A DNA stretch of 61,039 nt from HGM13006 sp963650135. GTDB lineage: Bacteria > Bacillota > Clostridia > Oscillospirales > Oscillospiraceae. How positions within the stretch are numbered: the stretch's first letter is position 1; the number at the start of each line of letters is the position of its first letter. Shown piece by piece: positions 31,630-40,172 of the stretch. Location of the stretch: the NCBI GenBank assembly GCA_963650135.1, contig CAVJLG010000036.1, positions 1-61,039 on the forward strand. Reading direction: 5' to 3'. The notes beneath the pieces are model-generated. The model had not been told where the DNA came from, did not search any database, and saw only the letters and a list, made by a program, of their open reading frames with translations. A program made the position numbers and the translations under genes.

Positions 31630-33513
31630 TTAAGCCTTGGGAGCTACGGTCAGGGTGCCGTCGGCGTTCTCGGTGACGGTGCCGTTCAGGGTGCAGCCAT
31701 CGCCAACGGTGAGCTTGTTGATGATACCAGGTGCGGTAACATTCCAAACTGCGCCGTCCTTCAGGGTAACCTCAACAGTGTTGTCGCCATTGAAGAAGTT
31801 GCGGTTCTCCACATGAGCCAGATAGTAGAACTCCTTGATGGTGAAGTGGGTGTTCTGCTTGCCGTTCTCATCGATATGACGAGTCTCGGTTGCGGAAACA
31901 GCGCCATTGAGTACAGCGCCCTTACCCAGGGTCACGAACAGAGGCTTGGGCTTCTGGCCATAGTAGCCGGTGCCGTTGTAGATGTCGCCGTTCAGGGTAA
32001 CATCGGTAGCGTTCAGGAAGGTGTCGGGCTTGGGCATTTCCATGCCGCCAGGACCACCAGGACCGCCAGGGCCACCAGGACCACCGGGGCCGCCAGGACC
32101 ACCAGGACCGCCAGGGCCGCCGGGGCCACCAGGGCCGCCAGGACCACCAGGACCGCCAGGACCACCAGGGCCGCCAGCCATAGGATCAAAGCTGGGAGCA
32201 GGCATCTTGGAAGTGATCTGGCCATTCTCAGAGGGCCAGCCGGGAACCTCGTTGAACTCGGTGTTGAACATGGGGCCTGCATCGGTCATCTTTGCGCCGA
32301 CCAGGTTGTCGTCGTCGTCCATCATCTGGAGGATCACGCCGTTGCCGGAATGCAGCTTTGCGCCGTCTTCCACGTCGCAGGTTACGCCGCCGGACTTCAG
32401 CAGGAAGACCGCATTATTCGCGTTGACCTCAGTGCCCTCGGTGTAGACGATCTTGCCGTCGCCATGGGCCATCACGCCGAACTCGCAGTCGATGCGGGTG
32501 ATGCGGCCCTTACCGGGTGCCTCATAGACCGTCTCGCCGGTGATGGGAGAAACGAACTTGATAGTGCCCTTGGAGGACTTATAAACGCCGGTGCCGCCGC
32601 GGAGGACTGCACCATGGGTGCCAACCTTAATATCAACGCCGGAGAACTCCTCATAGGCATTGCCGATGATGTAGGAGCCGTAGCCAGAGCCGTACTTCTT
32701 GGAATAGGGATCCTTATTGTCGTCAGCGGACAGATTCTCGCCCAGGAGGATCATGTCGGAGTCTGCCACATACAGGTGCATGTTCTGGCCTGCATCGGTG
32801 GACAGAACGCCCCACTGATTTGCCTTGAAGCAGGTATCGACAATATATGCAGTACCGCGGTCACCCTCCAGGTTGACGCCGCGGGCGTTGCCGGTGATAC
32901 CCAGTACCCACGGGGGAGCAACCATGGTCTTCTGGTTTGCGGAGTTGACATAGCCGTCATAGAGCTTGCCGCCGCGAACGGTGACGTTGCAGTCCTTGAA
33001 CAGGCACTCGGAACGGTCGTCGCAGAACACAGCGGGCTTTGCAACACCGACGGAGTTAATCTGGGTATTCTCAACGGTGAGCTTTGCGCCCTTGAACGCA
33101 GCCATCACGGAGCCATAGCCCGAGAAGTCGCAGACGTGCTTGCCGTCGGACTTGGTATCGAAGTTCAGAACAGAATTCTTAACGCTGTAGGTGCCGCCCA
33201 CGGAAACAACCGCAGAGAAATCGTCGGAGGTGGAGTTGATTACTACGCCGTCCATGCCCTCGCCGGTGACGGTGCCGCCAACGATAGCGCCCTTGACGGA
33301 GTTCTTCTCGTCAACGCCGCCCTCATTGACCATAATGGCTGCACGATAGGGCTCGATACCGCGCTTATCAAAGCTGGCGGGCTGCTCGGCCAGATGCTCG
33401 GTTACGACAAATTCCGCATTGTCGGGGTATTCCTGCCCCGGCACATAGGAAACTTCCACGCCGTCTACCAGAACGGTAACCAGCTTGCCCTCAGGAGCTG
33501 TAAAGGTTTTCAT
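31630..33513 (-). CDS. Parallel beta-helix protein interrupted by a (Gly-Gly-Pro)n linker
   Basis: 627 residues, not assigned to a known function. No signal peptide, lipobox or membrane helix is visible. Residues about 50-440 are a run of short strands spaced like a right-handed parallel beta-helix (GGTYSVKNSVLNFDT, AKLTVENTQINSVG, DCNVTVRGGKLYDG, GVYKSSKGTIKF). About 14 GGP triplets follow near residues 446-490 (DNA 32044-32176), then a second smaller beta domain (FLNATDVTLNGDIYNG, VEVTLKDGAVWNVTAPG). The start at 33513 has AAAGGAG upstream, and a terminator follows. The gene stands alone between two lipoprotein genes. Surface adhesin or assembly-scaffold roles are possible, but the absent export signal argues for caution. 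Confidence 0.8.
   Translation of the reverse strand: MKTFTAPEGKLVTVLVDGVEVSYVPGQEYPDNAEFVVTEHLAEQPASFDKRGIEPYRAAIMVNEGGVDEKNSVKGAIVGGTVTGEGMDGVVINSTSDDFSAVVSVGGTYSVKNSVLNFDTKSDGKHVCDFSGYGSVMAAFKGAKLTVENTQINSVGVAKPAVFCDDRSECLFKDCNVTVRGGKLYDGYVNSANQKTMVAPPWVLGITGNARGVNLEGDRGTAYIVDTCFKANQWGVLSTDAGQNMHLYVADSDMILLGENLSADDNKDPYSKKYGSGYGSYIIGNAYEEFSGVDIKVGTHGAVLRGGTGVYKSSKGTIKFVSPITGETVYEAPGKGRITRIDCEFGVMAHGDGKIVYTEGTEVNANNAVFLLKSGGVTCDVEDGAKLHSGNGVILQMMDDDDNLVGAKMTDAGPMFNTEFNEVPGWPSENGQITSKMPAPSFDPMAGGPGGPGGPGGPGGPGGPGGPGGPGGPGGPGGPGGPGGPGGPGGMEMPKPDTFLNATDVTLNGDIYNGTGYYGQKPKPLFVTLGKGAVLNGAVSATETRHIDENGKQNTHFTIKEFYYLAHVENRNFFNGDNTVEVTLKDGAVWNVTAPGIINKLTVGDGCTLNGTVTENADGTLTVAPKA
32044..32176 (-). 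repeat. In-frame 9-bp repeat array coding for Gly-Gly-Pro
   Basis: About 14 tandem 9-bp units varying only at third codon positions, all preserving Gly-Gly-Pro. The synonymous variation shows that the protein sequence, rather than the DNA, is maintained. Confidence 0.9.
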
Positions 33514-33655
33514 GTGGGATTCTCCTTTATGTTCAGATTCGGAAAGCCATTTTGCTTTCTAACTGCTTATTAGTATAACCCCTTTCCTTCGAAATGGCAA
33601 GAATTTATTGGGGTATGATTGGGCTGTTTTTCCCCCATATGTCCACTATACCGCA

Positions 33656-33690
33656 AAACGGCTCCCCGCTATGACGCGAGAAGCCGTTTT
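33656..33690 (-). terminator. Terminator of the Ser/Thr-rich lipoprotein gene
   Basis: Minus strand AAAACGGCT and AGCCGTTTT close an inner TCTCGC/GCGGGG helix, followed by GCGG. It lies about 33 bases after the stop codon. Confidence 0.8.
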
Positions 33691-33722
33691 GATCTTTCAT
33701 TTCATAGAAGCGCCGGAGTGGA

Positions 33723-34346
33723 TTACTCCTGTTCAATTCCGGTGATGACCTCGCCGTCGCCGTTGCGCAGGGTGGTAATGGTAAAGCCGCCGCTGAAATA
33801 CAGGGTGCCGATTTCGCCCTGAGAGGGATCGTTCTTATCCACATAGTCATAGTCCGAGCGAACGGGCACGCCCAGTGCATCCACCAGCTCTGTCAGCTGC
33901 TTGCCCACATACCCCATCACCTCGTCATAGGTCGCCGTGCTGGCAGGCTGGGGCGGGGTAATGGTTGGGGAGGCGCTGGGAGACACCGCAGGCTCATCGG
34001 TGGTGGTGGGATTCTTGGTGGGATTGGTGGTGGTCGAAGGCTCGGTGGTGGTACTGCTGCCGCCGGAGGTGCTGCTCTGGCTGGGACTGGGCTCAGCCGT
34101 GGTACCGCTCTCCCCCTGGTCGGTCTGTCCGGGTTCCCCACCGGTGGAGCCGCCGGGCATGGTAACATTGGGGCTTACCTCCTGGGCCATGGAAGGCTGC
34201 GCCGAAGGATTTACTGCAACGCCAAAGGTTTGAAGCCCCTCGGGCGTGGAATTATCTGTAACAGACTCGCCGCCAACGCCGCACCCTGCCATCAGGGCAA
34301 CGGTGAGCACCGCAGCGAGAATCGGAATCAGACGTTTATGGTTCAT
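33723..34346 (-). CDS. Lipoprotein with a Ser/Thr/Pro-rich linker and a small C-terminal beta domain
   Basis: 207 residues. The signal peptide MNHKRLIPILAAVLTVALMAGC ends in a lipobox with Cys22. Residues about 50-135 are a low-complexity Ser/Thr/Pro/Gly linker. The last 70 or so (YDEVMGYVGKQLTELVDALGVPVRSDYDY, then IGTLYFSGGFTITTLRNGDGE) look like a BamE/SmpA- or BLIP-type small alpha/beta fold that often mediates protein binding. Function unknown. The start at 34346 follows AAAGGAG; upstream residues would bury the signal peptide. A TATAAT lies at 34389-34394. Confidence 0.8.
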   Translation of the reverse strand: MNHKRLIPILAAVLTVALMAGCGVGGESVTDNSTPEGLQTFGVAVNPSAQPSMAQEVSPNVTMPGGSTGGEPGQTDQGESGTTAEPSPSQSSTSGGSSTTTEPSTTTNPTKNPTTTDEPAVSPSASPTITPPQPASTATYDEVMGYVGKQLTELVDALGVPVRSDYDYVDKNDPSQGEIGTLYFSGGFTITTLRNGDGEVITGIEQE

Positions 34347-34467
34347 ATCAACTGCTCCTTTCTGTGTCACTTTTACGCTTATCTGGTGATTATACCACAC
34401 AGTGCGGGATTTGACCAGAGCAAACAGGTATTTTTCCCATTTCTAAGAAAATCTTAATGGTTGCCCC

Positions 34468-35124
34468 TTATACCAGCTGATGCAGTCCTGCCACAAACTC
34501 TGCGGTATTTTCCGCCTTAAACAGTGCGCTGCCGGCCACCAGCACATTGGCGCCTGCCTCTACGCAGGTCTTGCCGGTGGTGAGATTCACGCCGCCGTCT
34601 ACCTCCAGCTCCACGCCGGGGGTGCGAACATCAATGATCTTCCGCAGGGCGCGAACCTTGGCCATCATGTCCTCCATAAACTTCTGGCCGCCGAATCCGG
34701 GCTCTACCGTCATGACCAGGATCATGTCCATCAGATCCATATAGGGGTCCACAGCGCTGGCAGGGGTGCCGGGCTTAATGGACACCGCCGCCCGAACGCC
34801 CTTCCGCCGGATCATCCGCAGGGCCTCCTGGTTGTTCTCCACGGTATCCGCCTCGGCATGGATGGTGAGAATATCCGCACCGGCGTCGCAGAACTGCTCT
34901 ACATAGCGGATGGGGCGGTCGATCATCAGATGAACGTCCAGGGGCAGATCGGTAATCTTCCGAATGGCAGCCACCACGGGAATCCCAATGGAGATATTGG
35001 GCACAAACAGTCCGTCCATTACGTCCACATGGATATAGTCCGCGCCGCTTTCCTTGAGGTGGCGGATATCCCGCTCCAGATTGACAAAATCCGCAGACAG
35101 GATAGAAGGTGCAACTTTAATCAT
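34468..35124 (-). CDS. rpe: Ribulose-phosphate 3-epimerase
   Basis: Pentose-phosphate pathway TIM-barrel enzyme interconverting ribulose-5-P and xylulose-5-P; 218 residues. Metal and catalytic residues appear in APSILSADFVNLERDI, YIHVDVMDGLFVPN, DVHLMID and VEPGFGGQKF; EVDGGVN completes the phosphate site. It starts 17 bases after ilvA ends and is probably co-transcribed with it. Confidence 0.96.
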   Translation of the reverse strand: MIKVAPSILSADFVNLERDIRHLKESGADYIHVDVMDGLFVPNISIGIPVVAAIRKITDLPLDVHLMIDRPIRYVEQFCDAGADILTIHAEADTVENNQEALRMIRRKGVRAAVSIKPGTPASAVDPYMDLMDMILVMTVEPGFGGQKFMEDMMAKVRALRKIIDVRTPGVELEVDGGVNLTTGKTCVEAGANVLVAGSALFKAENTAEFVAGLHQLV

Positions 35125-35141
35125 CGGTTTCGTTTCCTTTC

Positions 35142-36371
35142 TTACATCTGTATGCCGGTGGTGGAGACGGTGGAAACCAGCTTAACCGGATAGCCCGCAT
35201 CCTCCAGGGCCTTGATGATGGCGTTCTTATGATTGTGTCCGAATGCCTCCAAGGTCACCTGCAGCTCCACCGCCGCCTGACGGTTGATGGATACAAACTG
35301 GTTATGCTCCAGCTTGATGATGTTGCCCTGCTGATCGGATACGATCTTTGCCACCTTCAGCAGCTCGCCGGGCTGATCCGGCAGCAGGACCGAGAAGGTG
35401 AACACGCGGCCGCGGCGAATCAGGCCATGCTGCACCAGGCTGCTCATGGTAATCACGTCCATGTTGCCGCCGCTGAGAATGGGCACCACGCACTTGCCCT
35501 TGCAGTCGATGTGGTTCAGGGCCGCAATGGTCAGAAGGCCGGAGTTCTCCACAATCATCTTGTGCTTTTCCATCATGTCCAGGAATGCGTCCACCAGCTC
35601 GTCGTCTTCAATGGTAATGATCTCGTCCACATTCTCCTGCACATAGGGGAACACCTTATCGCCCACGGTCTTGACTGCCACGCCGTCGGCAATGGTGCTG
35701 ACCCCAGGCAGCGTAACCGGATGGCCAGCCTCCAGGGCCGCCTTCATAGATGCAGCGCCCACGGGCTCCACGCCGATAACCTTGACATTGGGGTTGAGCA
35801 GCTTGGTCAGGGTGGAAACGCCTGCTGCCAGTCCGCCGCCGCCAATGGGCATCAGGATAATGTCCACATCCGGGAGATCCTTAAAAATCTCATAGGCAAT
35901 GGTGCCCTGGCCGGTAGCAACGGTCAGATCGTTAAAGGGATGTACATAGGTCAGGCCCTTTTCCTCACTGAGCTTCAGGGCCACGGCAGCAGACTCGTCG
36001 AAGCAGCTGCCCTCCAGCACCACATGAGCGCCATAGTCCTTGGTATTGTTGACCTTGACCAGCGGCGTGGTGGTGGGCATAACGATGGTGGCCTCAATGC
36101 CTGCCCGCTGGGCCGCAAACGCAACGCCCTGGGCATGGTTGCCTGCGGATGCCGTCACCAGGCCCTTTGCCTTCTCTTCGTCGGTGAGGGTCGAGACTTT
36201 ATAGCATGCGCCACGCACCTTATATGCGCCGGTAACCTGCATATTCTCCGGCTTAATGTAAACCTCGCCCCCGGTGCGCTTGGAATAGTAGGGGCTGTGA
36301 ATCAGGCTGGTGTTGGAAAGGATTCCGGAGAGCAGATCTCTTGCCTCCCGGAATTCGGTGAGTGTCATCAT
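35142..36371 (-). CDS. ilvA: Threonine ammonia-lyase (threonine dehydratase) with ACT domain
   Basis: PLP enzyme converting threonine to 2-oxobutyrate for isoleucine synthesis or catabolism; 409 residues. The PLP lysine lies in QVTGAYKVRGA (about residue 51-54). TASAGNHAQGVAFAA and the glycine-rich phosphate loop IGGGGLAAG are visible. A single ACT domain follows residue 330 (FTFSVLLPDQPGELLKVAKIVSD...). The length and single ACT resemble the TdcB-like/short IlvA group. Start at 36371 (ATGATG). It has its own promoter and is divergent from telA. Confidence 0.92.
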   Translation of the reverse strand: MMTLTEFREARDLLSGILSNTSLIHSPYYSKRTGGEVYIKPENMQVTGAYKVRGACYKVSTLTDEEKAKGLVTASAGNHAQGVAFAAQRAGIEATIVMPTTTPLVKVNNTKDYGAHVVLEGSCFDESAAVALKLSEEKGLTYVHPFNDLTVATGQGTIAYEIFKDLPDVDIILMPIGGGGLAAGVSTLTKLLNPNVKVIGVEPVGAASMKAALEAGHPVTLPGVSTIADGVAVKTVGDKVFPYVQENVDEIITIEDDELVDAFLDMMEKHKMIVENSGLLTIAALNHIDCKGKCVVPILSGGNMDVITMSSLVQHGLIRRGRVFTFSVLLPDQPGELLKVAKIVSDQQGNIIKLEHNQFVSINRQAAVELQVTLEAFGHNHKNAIIKALEDAGYPVKLVSTVSTTGIQM

Positions 36372-36442
36372 ATTTTCATACCTTCTTTGGGTGATTTCCT
36401 GCCGGAGGATGTATCCTTACAATCATTCCGGACAATGATACC

Positions 36443-36471
36443 AGTATAATATGAAATTGAAATGGTGTCAA
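36443..36471 (-). promoter_or_regulatory. Promoter of the ilvA-rpe operon
   Basis: Minus strand TTGACA (36466-36471), a 17-base spacer and TATACT (36443-36448), about 70 bases before the ilvA start. It is back to back with the telA promoter. Confidence 0.8.
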
Positions 36472-36485
36472 CCGCCCATTCCTGC

Positions 36486-36514
36486 TTGACAGGCAATCCA
36501 GAATGCGGTACAAT
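36486..36514 (+). promoter_or_regulatory. Promoter of telA
   Basis: TTGACA (36486-36491), a 17-base spacer and TACAAT (36509-36514), about 108 bases before the telA ATG. Its -35 box is 15 bases from that of the divergent ilvA promoter. Confidence 0.8.
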
Positions 36515-36621
36515 GATTTCTGTAAAGGTGAATTTTATTGAATGATGCTTCGCATTATTTTGTAAATATCATTTACCTGATTTGAAGATAAGATCATCAG
36601 ATAAAGGAGAGAAAGCAAACC

Positions 36622-37761
36622 ATGGACGAAAAGATTCCCGAACTGACCCTGACCCCCGACCTCAGTGACATTCCCACCCCCGAGCCCAAGCCCGAGGAGC
36701 AGGTAGCCCCCGCGCAGAAGGCCGGTCCCGACCTCTCCGGACTCAGCCCCGCCGAGCAGAAGGCCGTGCTGGATTTTGCAGAAAAGATTGACTTGACCAA
36801 TTCCGGCGTGGTGCTGCAATACGGCGCTGCGGCTCAGAAGAATATTGCCAGCTTCTCCGAGTCCACCCTCAACGCCGTCCGCACCAAGGACATGGGCGAG
36901 CTGGGCGACATGGTAACCAGTCTGCTGGGCGAGCTCAAGGGCTTTTCCGCAGAGGAGGAAGAGAAAAAGGGCTTCTTCGGCATGTTCAAAAAGGTCTCCA
37001 ACAACATTCAGAACATGAAAATTAAATATGAGAAGGCCGAGGCCAACGTAGACCGGATTGCCGAGCAGTTGGAGCAGCACCAAATGGTTCTGATGAAGGA
37101 CGCCGCACTGCTGGACCAGATGTATGAGAAAAACCTGGAGTACTTCAAGCAGCTGTCCATGTACATTCTCGCCGGTGAGAAGAAGCTGGCAGACGAGCGG
37201 GCCACCACCCTCCAGGAGCTCTATGCCAAGGCCCAGGCGTCCGGCCTCCCCGAAGACGCCCAGGCCGCCAACGACTATGCGGCGCTTTGTGACCGGTTTG
37301 AGAAAAAGCTCTATGATCTGAAGCTCACCCGTCAGATTTCCATCCAGATGGGCCCCCAGATTCGGATGATCCAGAACAACGATACCCTGATGACTGAAAA
37401 AATCCAGACCTCTCTGGTCAACACCATTCCCCTGTGGAAGAGCCAGATGGTCCTGGCCCTGGGCATCAGCCATTCCAAGCAGGCCATGGAGGCCCAGCGT
37501 GCCGTTTCCGACATGACCAACGAGCTGCTGAAGAAAAACGCCGACATGCTCAAGGTTGCCACCGTCGAAACTGCCAAGGAATCTGAGCGGGGCATCGTAG
37601 ACATCGAAACCCTTCAGCACACCAACGAGAGCCTGATCTCCACCCTGGACGAGGTGATGGCCATTCAGACCGAGGGCCGTCAGAAGCGGAAGGACGCCGA
37701 GGTCGAGCTCCAGCGCATCGAAGGCGAGCTGCGGCAGAAGCTGTTGGAAGTTCGCCAGTAA
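36622..37761 (+). CDS. TelA-family (toxic anion resistance) protein
   Basis: 379 residues, cytoplasmic, mostly helical with long coiled coils (about 130-180 and 340-379). KVSNNIQNMKIKYEKAEANVDRI, LEYFKQLSMYILAGEKKL and QIRMIQNNDTLMTEKIQTSLVNTIPLWKSQM (residues about 240-270) are the TelA core. Family members are linked to tellurite and other envelope stresses and often sit next to TPM-domain or stress genes, as here. The biochemical activity is unknown. The start at 36622 follows AAAGGAGAG. Confidence 0.9.
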   Translation: MDEKIPELTLTPDLSDIPTPEPKPEEQVAPAQKAGPDLSGLSPAEQKAVLDFAEKIDLTNSGVVLQYGAAAQKNIASFSESTLNAVRTKDMGELGDMVTSLLGELKGFSAEEEEKKGFFGMFKKVSNNIQNMKIKYEKAEANVDRIAEQLEQHQMVLMKDAALLDQMYEKNLEYFKQLSMYILAGEKKLADERATTLQELYAKAQASGLPEDAQAANDYAALCDRFEKKLYDLKLTRQISIQMGPQIRMIQNNDTLMTEKIQTSLVNTIPLWKSQMVLALGISHSKQAMEAQRAVSDMTNELLKKNADMLKVATVETAKESERGIVDIETLQHTNESLISTLDEVMAIQTEGRQKRKDAEVELQRIEGELRQKLLEVRQ

Positions 37762-37819
37762 CTTTTTCACTTGATTTATCGCAGGGGGCCAATTTCGGTC
37801 CCCTGCCGGAGGTTTTTCT

Positions 37820-38773
37820 ATGAAATACGCAAAACGAATCCTCAGTTTGCTGCTGATGGTGTCTGTTTTATCCGGGATTCTGATTTTTCCCGCCTTTGCA
37901 GACCGTAAAATCGTCTCTGCGCCCGATGCCAAGCACGGGATTTACTATGTAGACGACGCCGGTTGCCTCAGCAGCACCACAAAAGACTATATCAACCGGC
38001 AAAATATCGCTTTAACCAACGCCTGCGGCGGACAGGTGGCCGTGGTCACCCTGGACTATCTCAATGATCTGGACGCCGAGCAATACGCCCGGAAGGTATT
38101 CAACGAATGGGGCGTAGGCGATAAGCAGGCCAACAACGGCAGCGTATTCGTACTGGTCACCGAGGAGAAAAAGTGCTGGGTGGTTTCCGGCACCGGCCTG
38201 GAGGATGCCCTGAACAGCACCGTTCTGGAGAATATTCTGGAGGAAAACTGCTACGATAATCTCGATTCCGGGCGCTATGATGCGGCGGTTTACGACACTG
38301 TGCAGGCGATTTTCTCCTGGTACGAGGAATACTATGGCATTTCCCTTGCCAATTACAGCTCCACGCAGGTCACCTCCTCCAGCCAAAGCAGCTCCGGTTG
38401 GGGCGGCGGTGTGGCAGCTGCCGGGCGCGCCGTCAGGTCGCTGGTCAGCAGCATTTTCAACCTGATTTTCCTGGTGATCGTGCTGATTATCGTGGTCGTG
38501 GTCTTCTTCGGCATGGCGCGGAGCCCGTTCTTCTGGTGCTTTGGCGGCCCCAGATGGTGCGGCGGCCCTCGCGGTCCCAGAGGCCCCAGAGATCCGTGGG
38601 GTCCCCGTGGTCCCAGAGGCCCCGGTGGATTTGGCGGCTTCGGCGGTCCCGGCGGGTTCGGCGGTGGCTTTGGCGGCGGCCATACCGGTGGCGGCGGTGC
38701 CGGGCGCGGCGGATTTGGCGGCGGCGGCTTCGGCGGCGGTCGAACCGGCGGCGGCGGTGCCGGACGAAGATAA
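37820..38773 (+). CDS. TPM-domain protein with a Gly/Pro/Arg-rich C-terminus
   Basis: 317 residues: a signal peptide (about 1-27, ending FPAFA), an extracytoplasmic TPM domain (about 35-175) with IYYVDDAGCLSSTTKDYINR and WGVGDKQANNGSVFVLVTEEKKCWVVSG, then a membrane helix (about 213-235) and a roughly 75-residue low-complexity tail of GPR and FGG repeats ending in GGGGAGRR. TPM domains are found in the photosystem II repair factor TLP18.3 and bacterial YgcG. The tail should lie in the cytoplasm. It follows telA by 58 bases, probably in one operon. Confidence 0.87.
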   Translation: MKYAKRILSLLLMVSVLSGILIFPAFADRKIVSAPDAKHGIYYVDDAGCLSSTTKDYINRQNIALTNACGGQVAVVTLDYLNDLDAEQYARKVFNEWGVGDKQANNGSVFVLVTEEKKCWVVSGTGLEDALNSTVLENILEENCYDNLDSGRYDAAVYDTVQAIFSWYEEYYGISLANYSSTQVTSSSQSSSGWGGGVAAAGRAVRSLVSSIFNLIFLVIVLIIVVVVFFGMARSPFFWCFGGPRWCGGPRGPRGPRDPWGPRGPRGPGGFGGFGGPGGFGGGFGGGHTGGGGAGRGGFGGGGFGGGRTGGGGAGRR

Positions 38774-38783
38774 CAATAAAATA

Positions 38784-38822
38784 TGGGCACGTTGCGAACC
38801 AAATCGCAGCGTGCCCATTTTA
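38784..38822. terminator. Bidirectional terminator between the TPM gene and gap
   Basis: A stem of TGGGCACGTTGCGA and TCGCAGCGTGCCCA, with AAAATA before and TTTTATTA after, lies between convergent genes. Confidence 0.92.
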
Positions 38823-38847
38823 TTATGGATTGATATATAAGTGGAGC

Positions 38848-39870
38848 TTAACCCCCTGCTTCCAGATCCCGCTGATGGACATAAGCCACCAGGTCCAGGG
38901 TCTTGCTGGTATAGCCTGCCTCGTTATCATACCAGGCAACCAGCTTGAGGAAGTTGTCCGCCAGCTCAATGCCGGCCTTTGCGTCAAAAATGCAGGTCCG
39001 CTTATCGCCCACGAAGTCGGTGGAAACCACGTCGTCCTCGGTGTAGCCCAGAATGCCCTTCATATAAGTCTCGGAGGCTTCCTTGATGGTTTTGCAGATT
39101 TCCTGATAGCTGGTGTGCTTCTCCAGCTCGATGGTCAGATCCACCACGGATACGTCCAGGGTAGGAACCCGGAAGCTCATGCCAGTGAGCTTGCCATTGA
39201 GGGCGGGAATCACGCGGCCCACTGCCTTGGCTGCACCGGTGGAGGAGGGAATGATATTGCCCTCGGCTGCACGACCGCCGCGCCAGTCCTTACGAGAGGT
39301 ACCGTCAACGGTCTTCTGTGAGGCGGTGGTGGAGTGAATGGTAGTCATCAAGCCCATGCGGATACCAAAGTTGTCGTTCAGGACCTTGGCCAAAGGCGCC
39401 AGGCAGTTGGTGGTACAGGAGGCGTTGGAAATTACCTTCATGCTGGGGTCATATTCCTGGTTGTTGACGCCCATGACGAACATGGGGCTGTCATCCTTTG
39501 CAGGAGCGGAAATGATGACCCGCTTGACCGAGGGGCTGTTGAAGTGGCCCATGCACTTTTCTGCGGTGGTGAACTTACCGGTGGACTCAATGATGTACTC
39601 GGCGCCGGTGCTTGCCCAGTCTACATCCTTGGGCTCTTTCTCCCGGAATGTAACGATCCGCTTGCCGCATACATAGATTGCATTGTCGTCGAAGCTCAGC
39701 TCACCCGGGAAAATTCCATGGACAGAGTCATACTTGAGCTTGTAGACCATGTAGTCGGGGGTGACGGTGTTGTTGATGGCGACAATTTCAATGTCGTCAC
39801 GGAACGCAGCTTCGCGGACTGCCAGACGTCCGATTCTGCCGAAGCCGTTGATACCCACTTTTACACTCAT
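38848..39870 (-). CDS. gap: Glyceraldehyde-3-phosphate dehydrogenase, NAD-dependent, type I
   Basis: Central glycolytic enzyme, 340 residues. NAD site VGINGFGRIGRLAV at the start, catalytic cysteine in SNASCTTNCLAPLAKV (about 150), WRGGRAAEGNIIPSSTGAAKAVG and the C-terminal WYDNEAGYTSKTLD. GGAGAT lies before the ATG. It is monocistronic here, not clustered with pgk or tpi. Confidence 0.97.
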   Translation of the reverse strand: MSVKVGINGFGRIGRLAVREAAFRDDIEIVAINNTVTPDYMVYKLKYDSVHGIFPGELSFDDNAIYVCGKRIVTFREKEPKDVDWASTGAEYIIESTGKFTTAEKCMGHFNSPSVKRVIISAPAKDDSPMFVMGVNNQEYDPSMKVISNASCTTNCLAPLAKVLNDNFGIRMGLMTTIHSTTASQKTVDGTSRKDWRGGRAAEGNIIPSSTGAAKAVGRVIPALNGKLTGMSFRVPTLDVSVVDLTIELEKHTSYQEICKTIKEASETYMKGILGYTEDDVVSTDFVGDKRTCIFDAKAGIELADNFLKLVAWYDNEAGYTSKTLDLVAYVHQRDLEAGG

Positions 39871-39946
39871 GCCAGATATCTCCTTTATTGCATTATTCCA
39901 TTGTGCCAGCGGAGCACTGTCTGCCAGGACAGCGTTCGCCGCTGTT

Positions 39947-39975
39947 ATTATATAACATCATCCCGGAAAGGTAAA
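39947..39975 (-). promoter_or_regulatory. Promoter of gap
   Basis: Minus strand TTTACC (39970-39975), a 17-base spacer and TATAAT (39947-39952), with about 75 bases of leader containing a GCGGCGAACGCTGTCC-type hairpin. Confidence 0.65.
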
Positions 39976-40046
39976 GAGCTTCTGATTCTTTTCCCCGGAA
40001 TCCCGAAAAAAATGTGGAGCATGACGTAAAAAGTTGAATTCTGTCG

Positions 40047-40075
40047 TTGCTTTTCGTCAATTTTTCAGGTATCAT
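40047..40075 (+). promoter_or_regulatory. Promoter of the kinase-like gene
   Basis: TTGCTT (40047-40052), a 17-base spacer and TATCAT (40070-40075), about 95 bases before the chosen start at 40173. Confidence 0.6.
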
Positions 40076-40172
40076 AGGCACTGTAAAGAACAGCGTTTTT
40101 TCCCAGATATTACACAGCTTGTTCCATGAAAAACTGGATAGGCTAACACCGGTATGTTGGGAGGGAAATTCC

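Noticed and set aside
31561..33573. 670-codon open frame antisense to the beta-helix gene
   Set aside because: There is no ribosome binding site. The sequence mirrors the real gene on the minus strand, which has a strong site, start and terminator.
35142..36371. Catabolic tdcB instead of ilvA
   Set aside because: The sequence does not settle this. The ACT domain and absence of other tdc genes favour the ilvA name, which I kept with the caveat in the entry.
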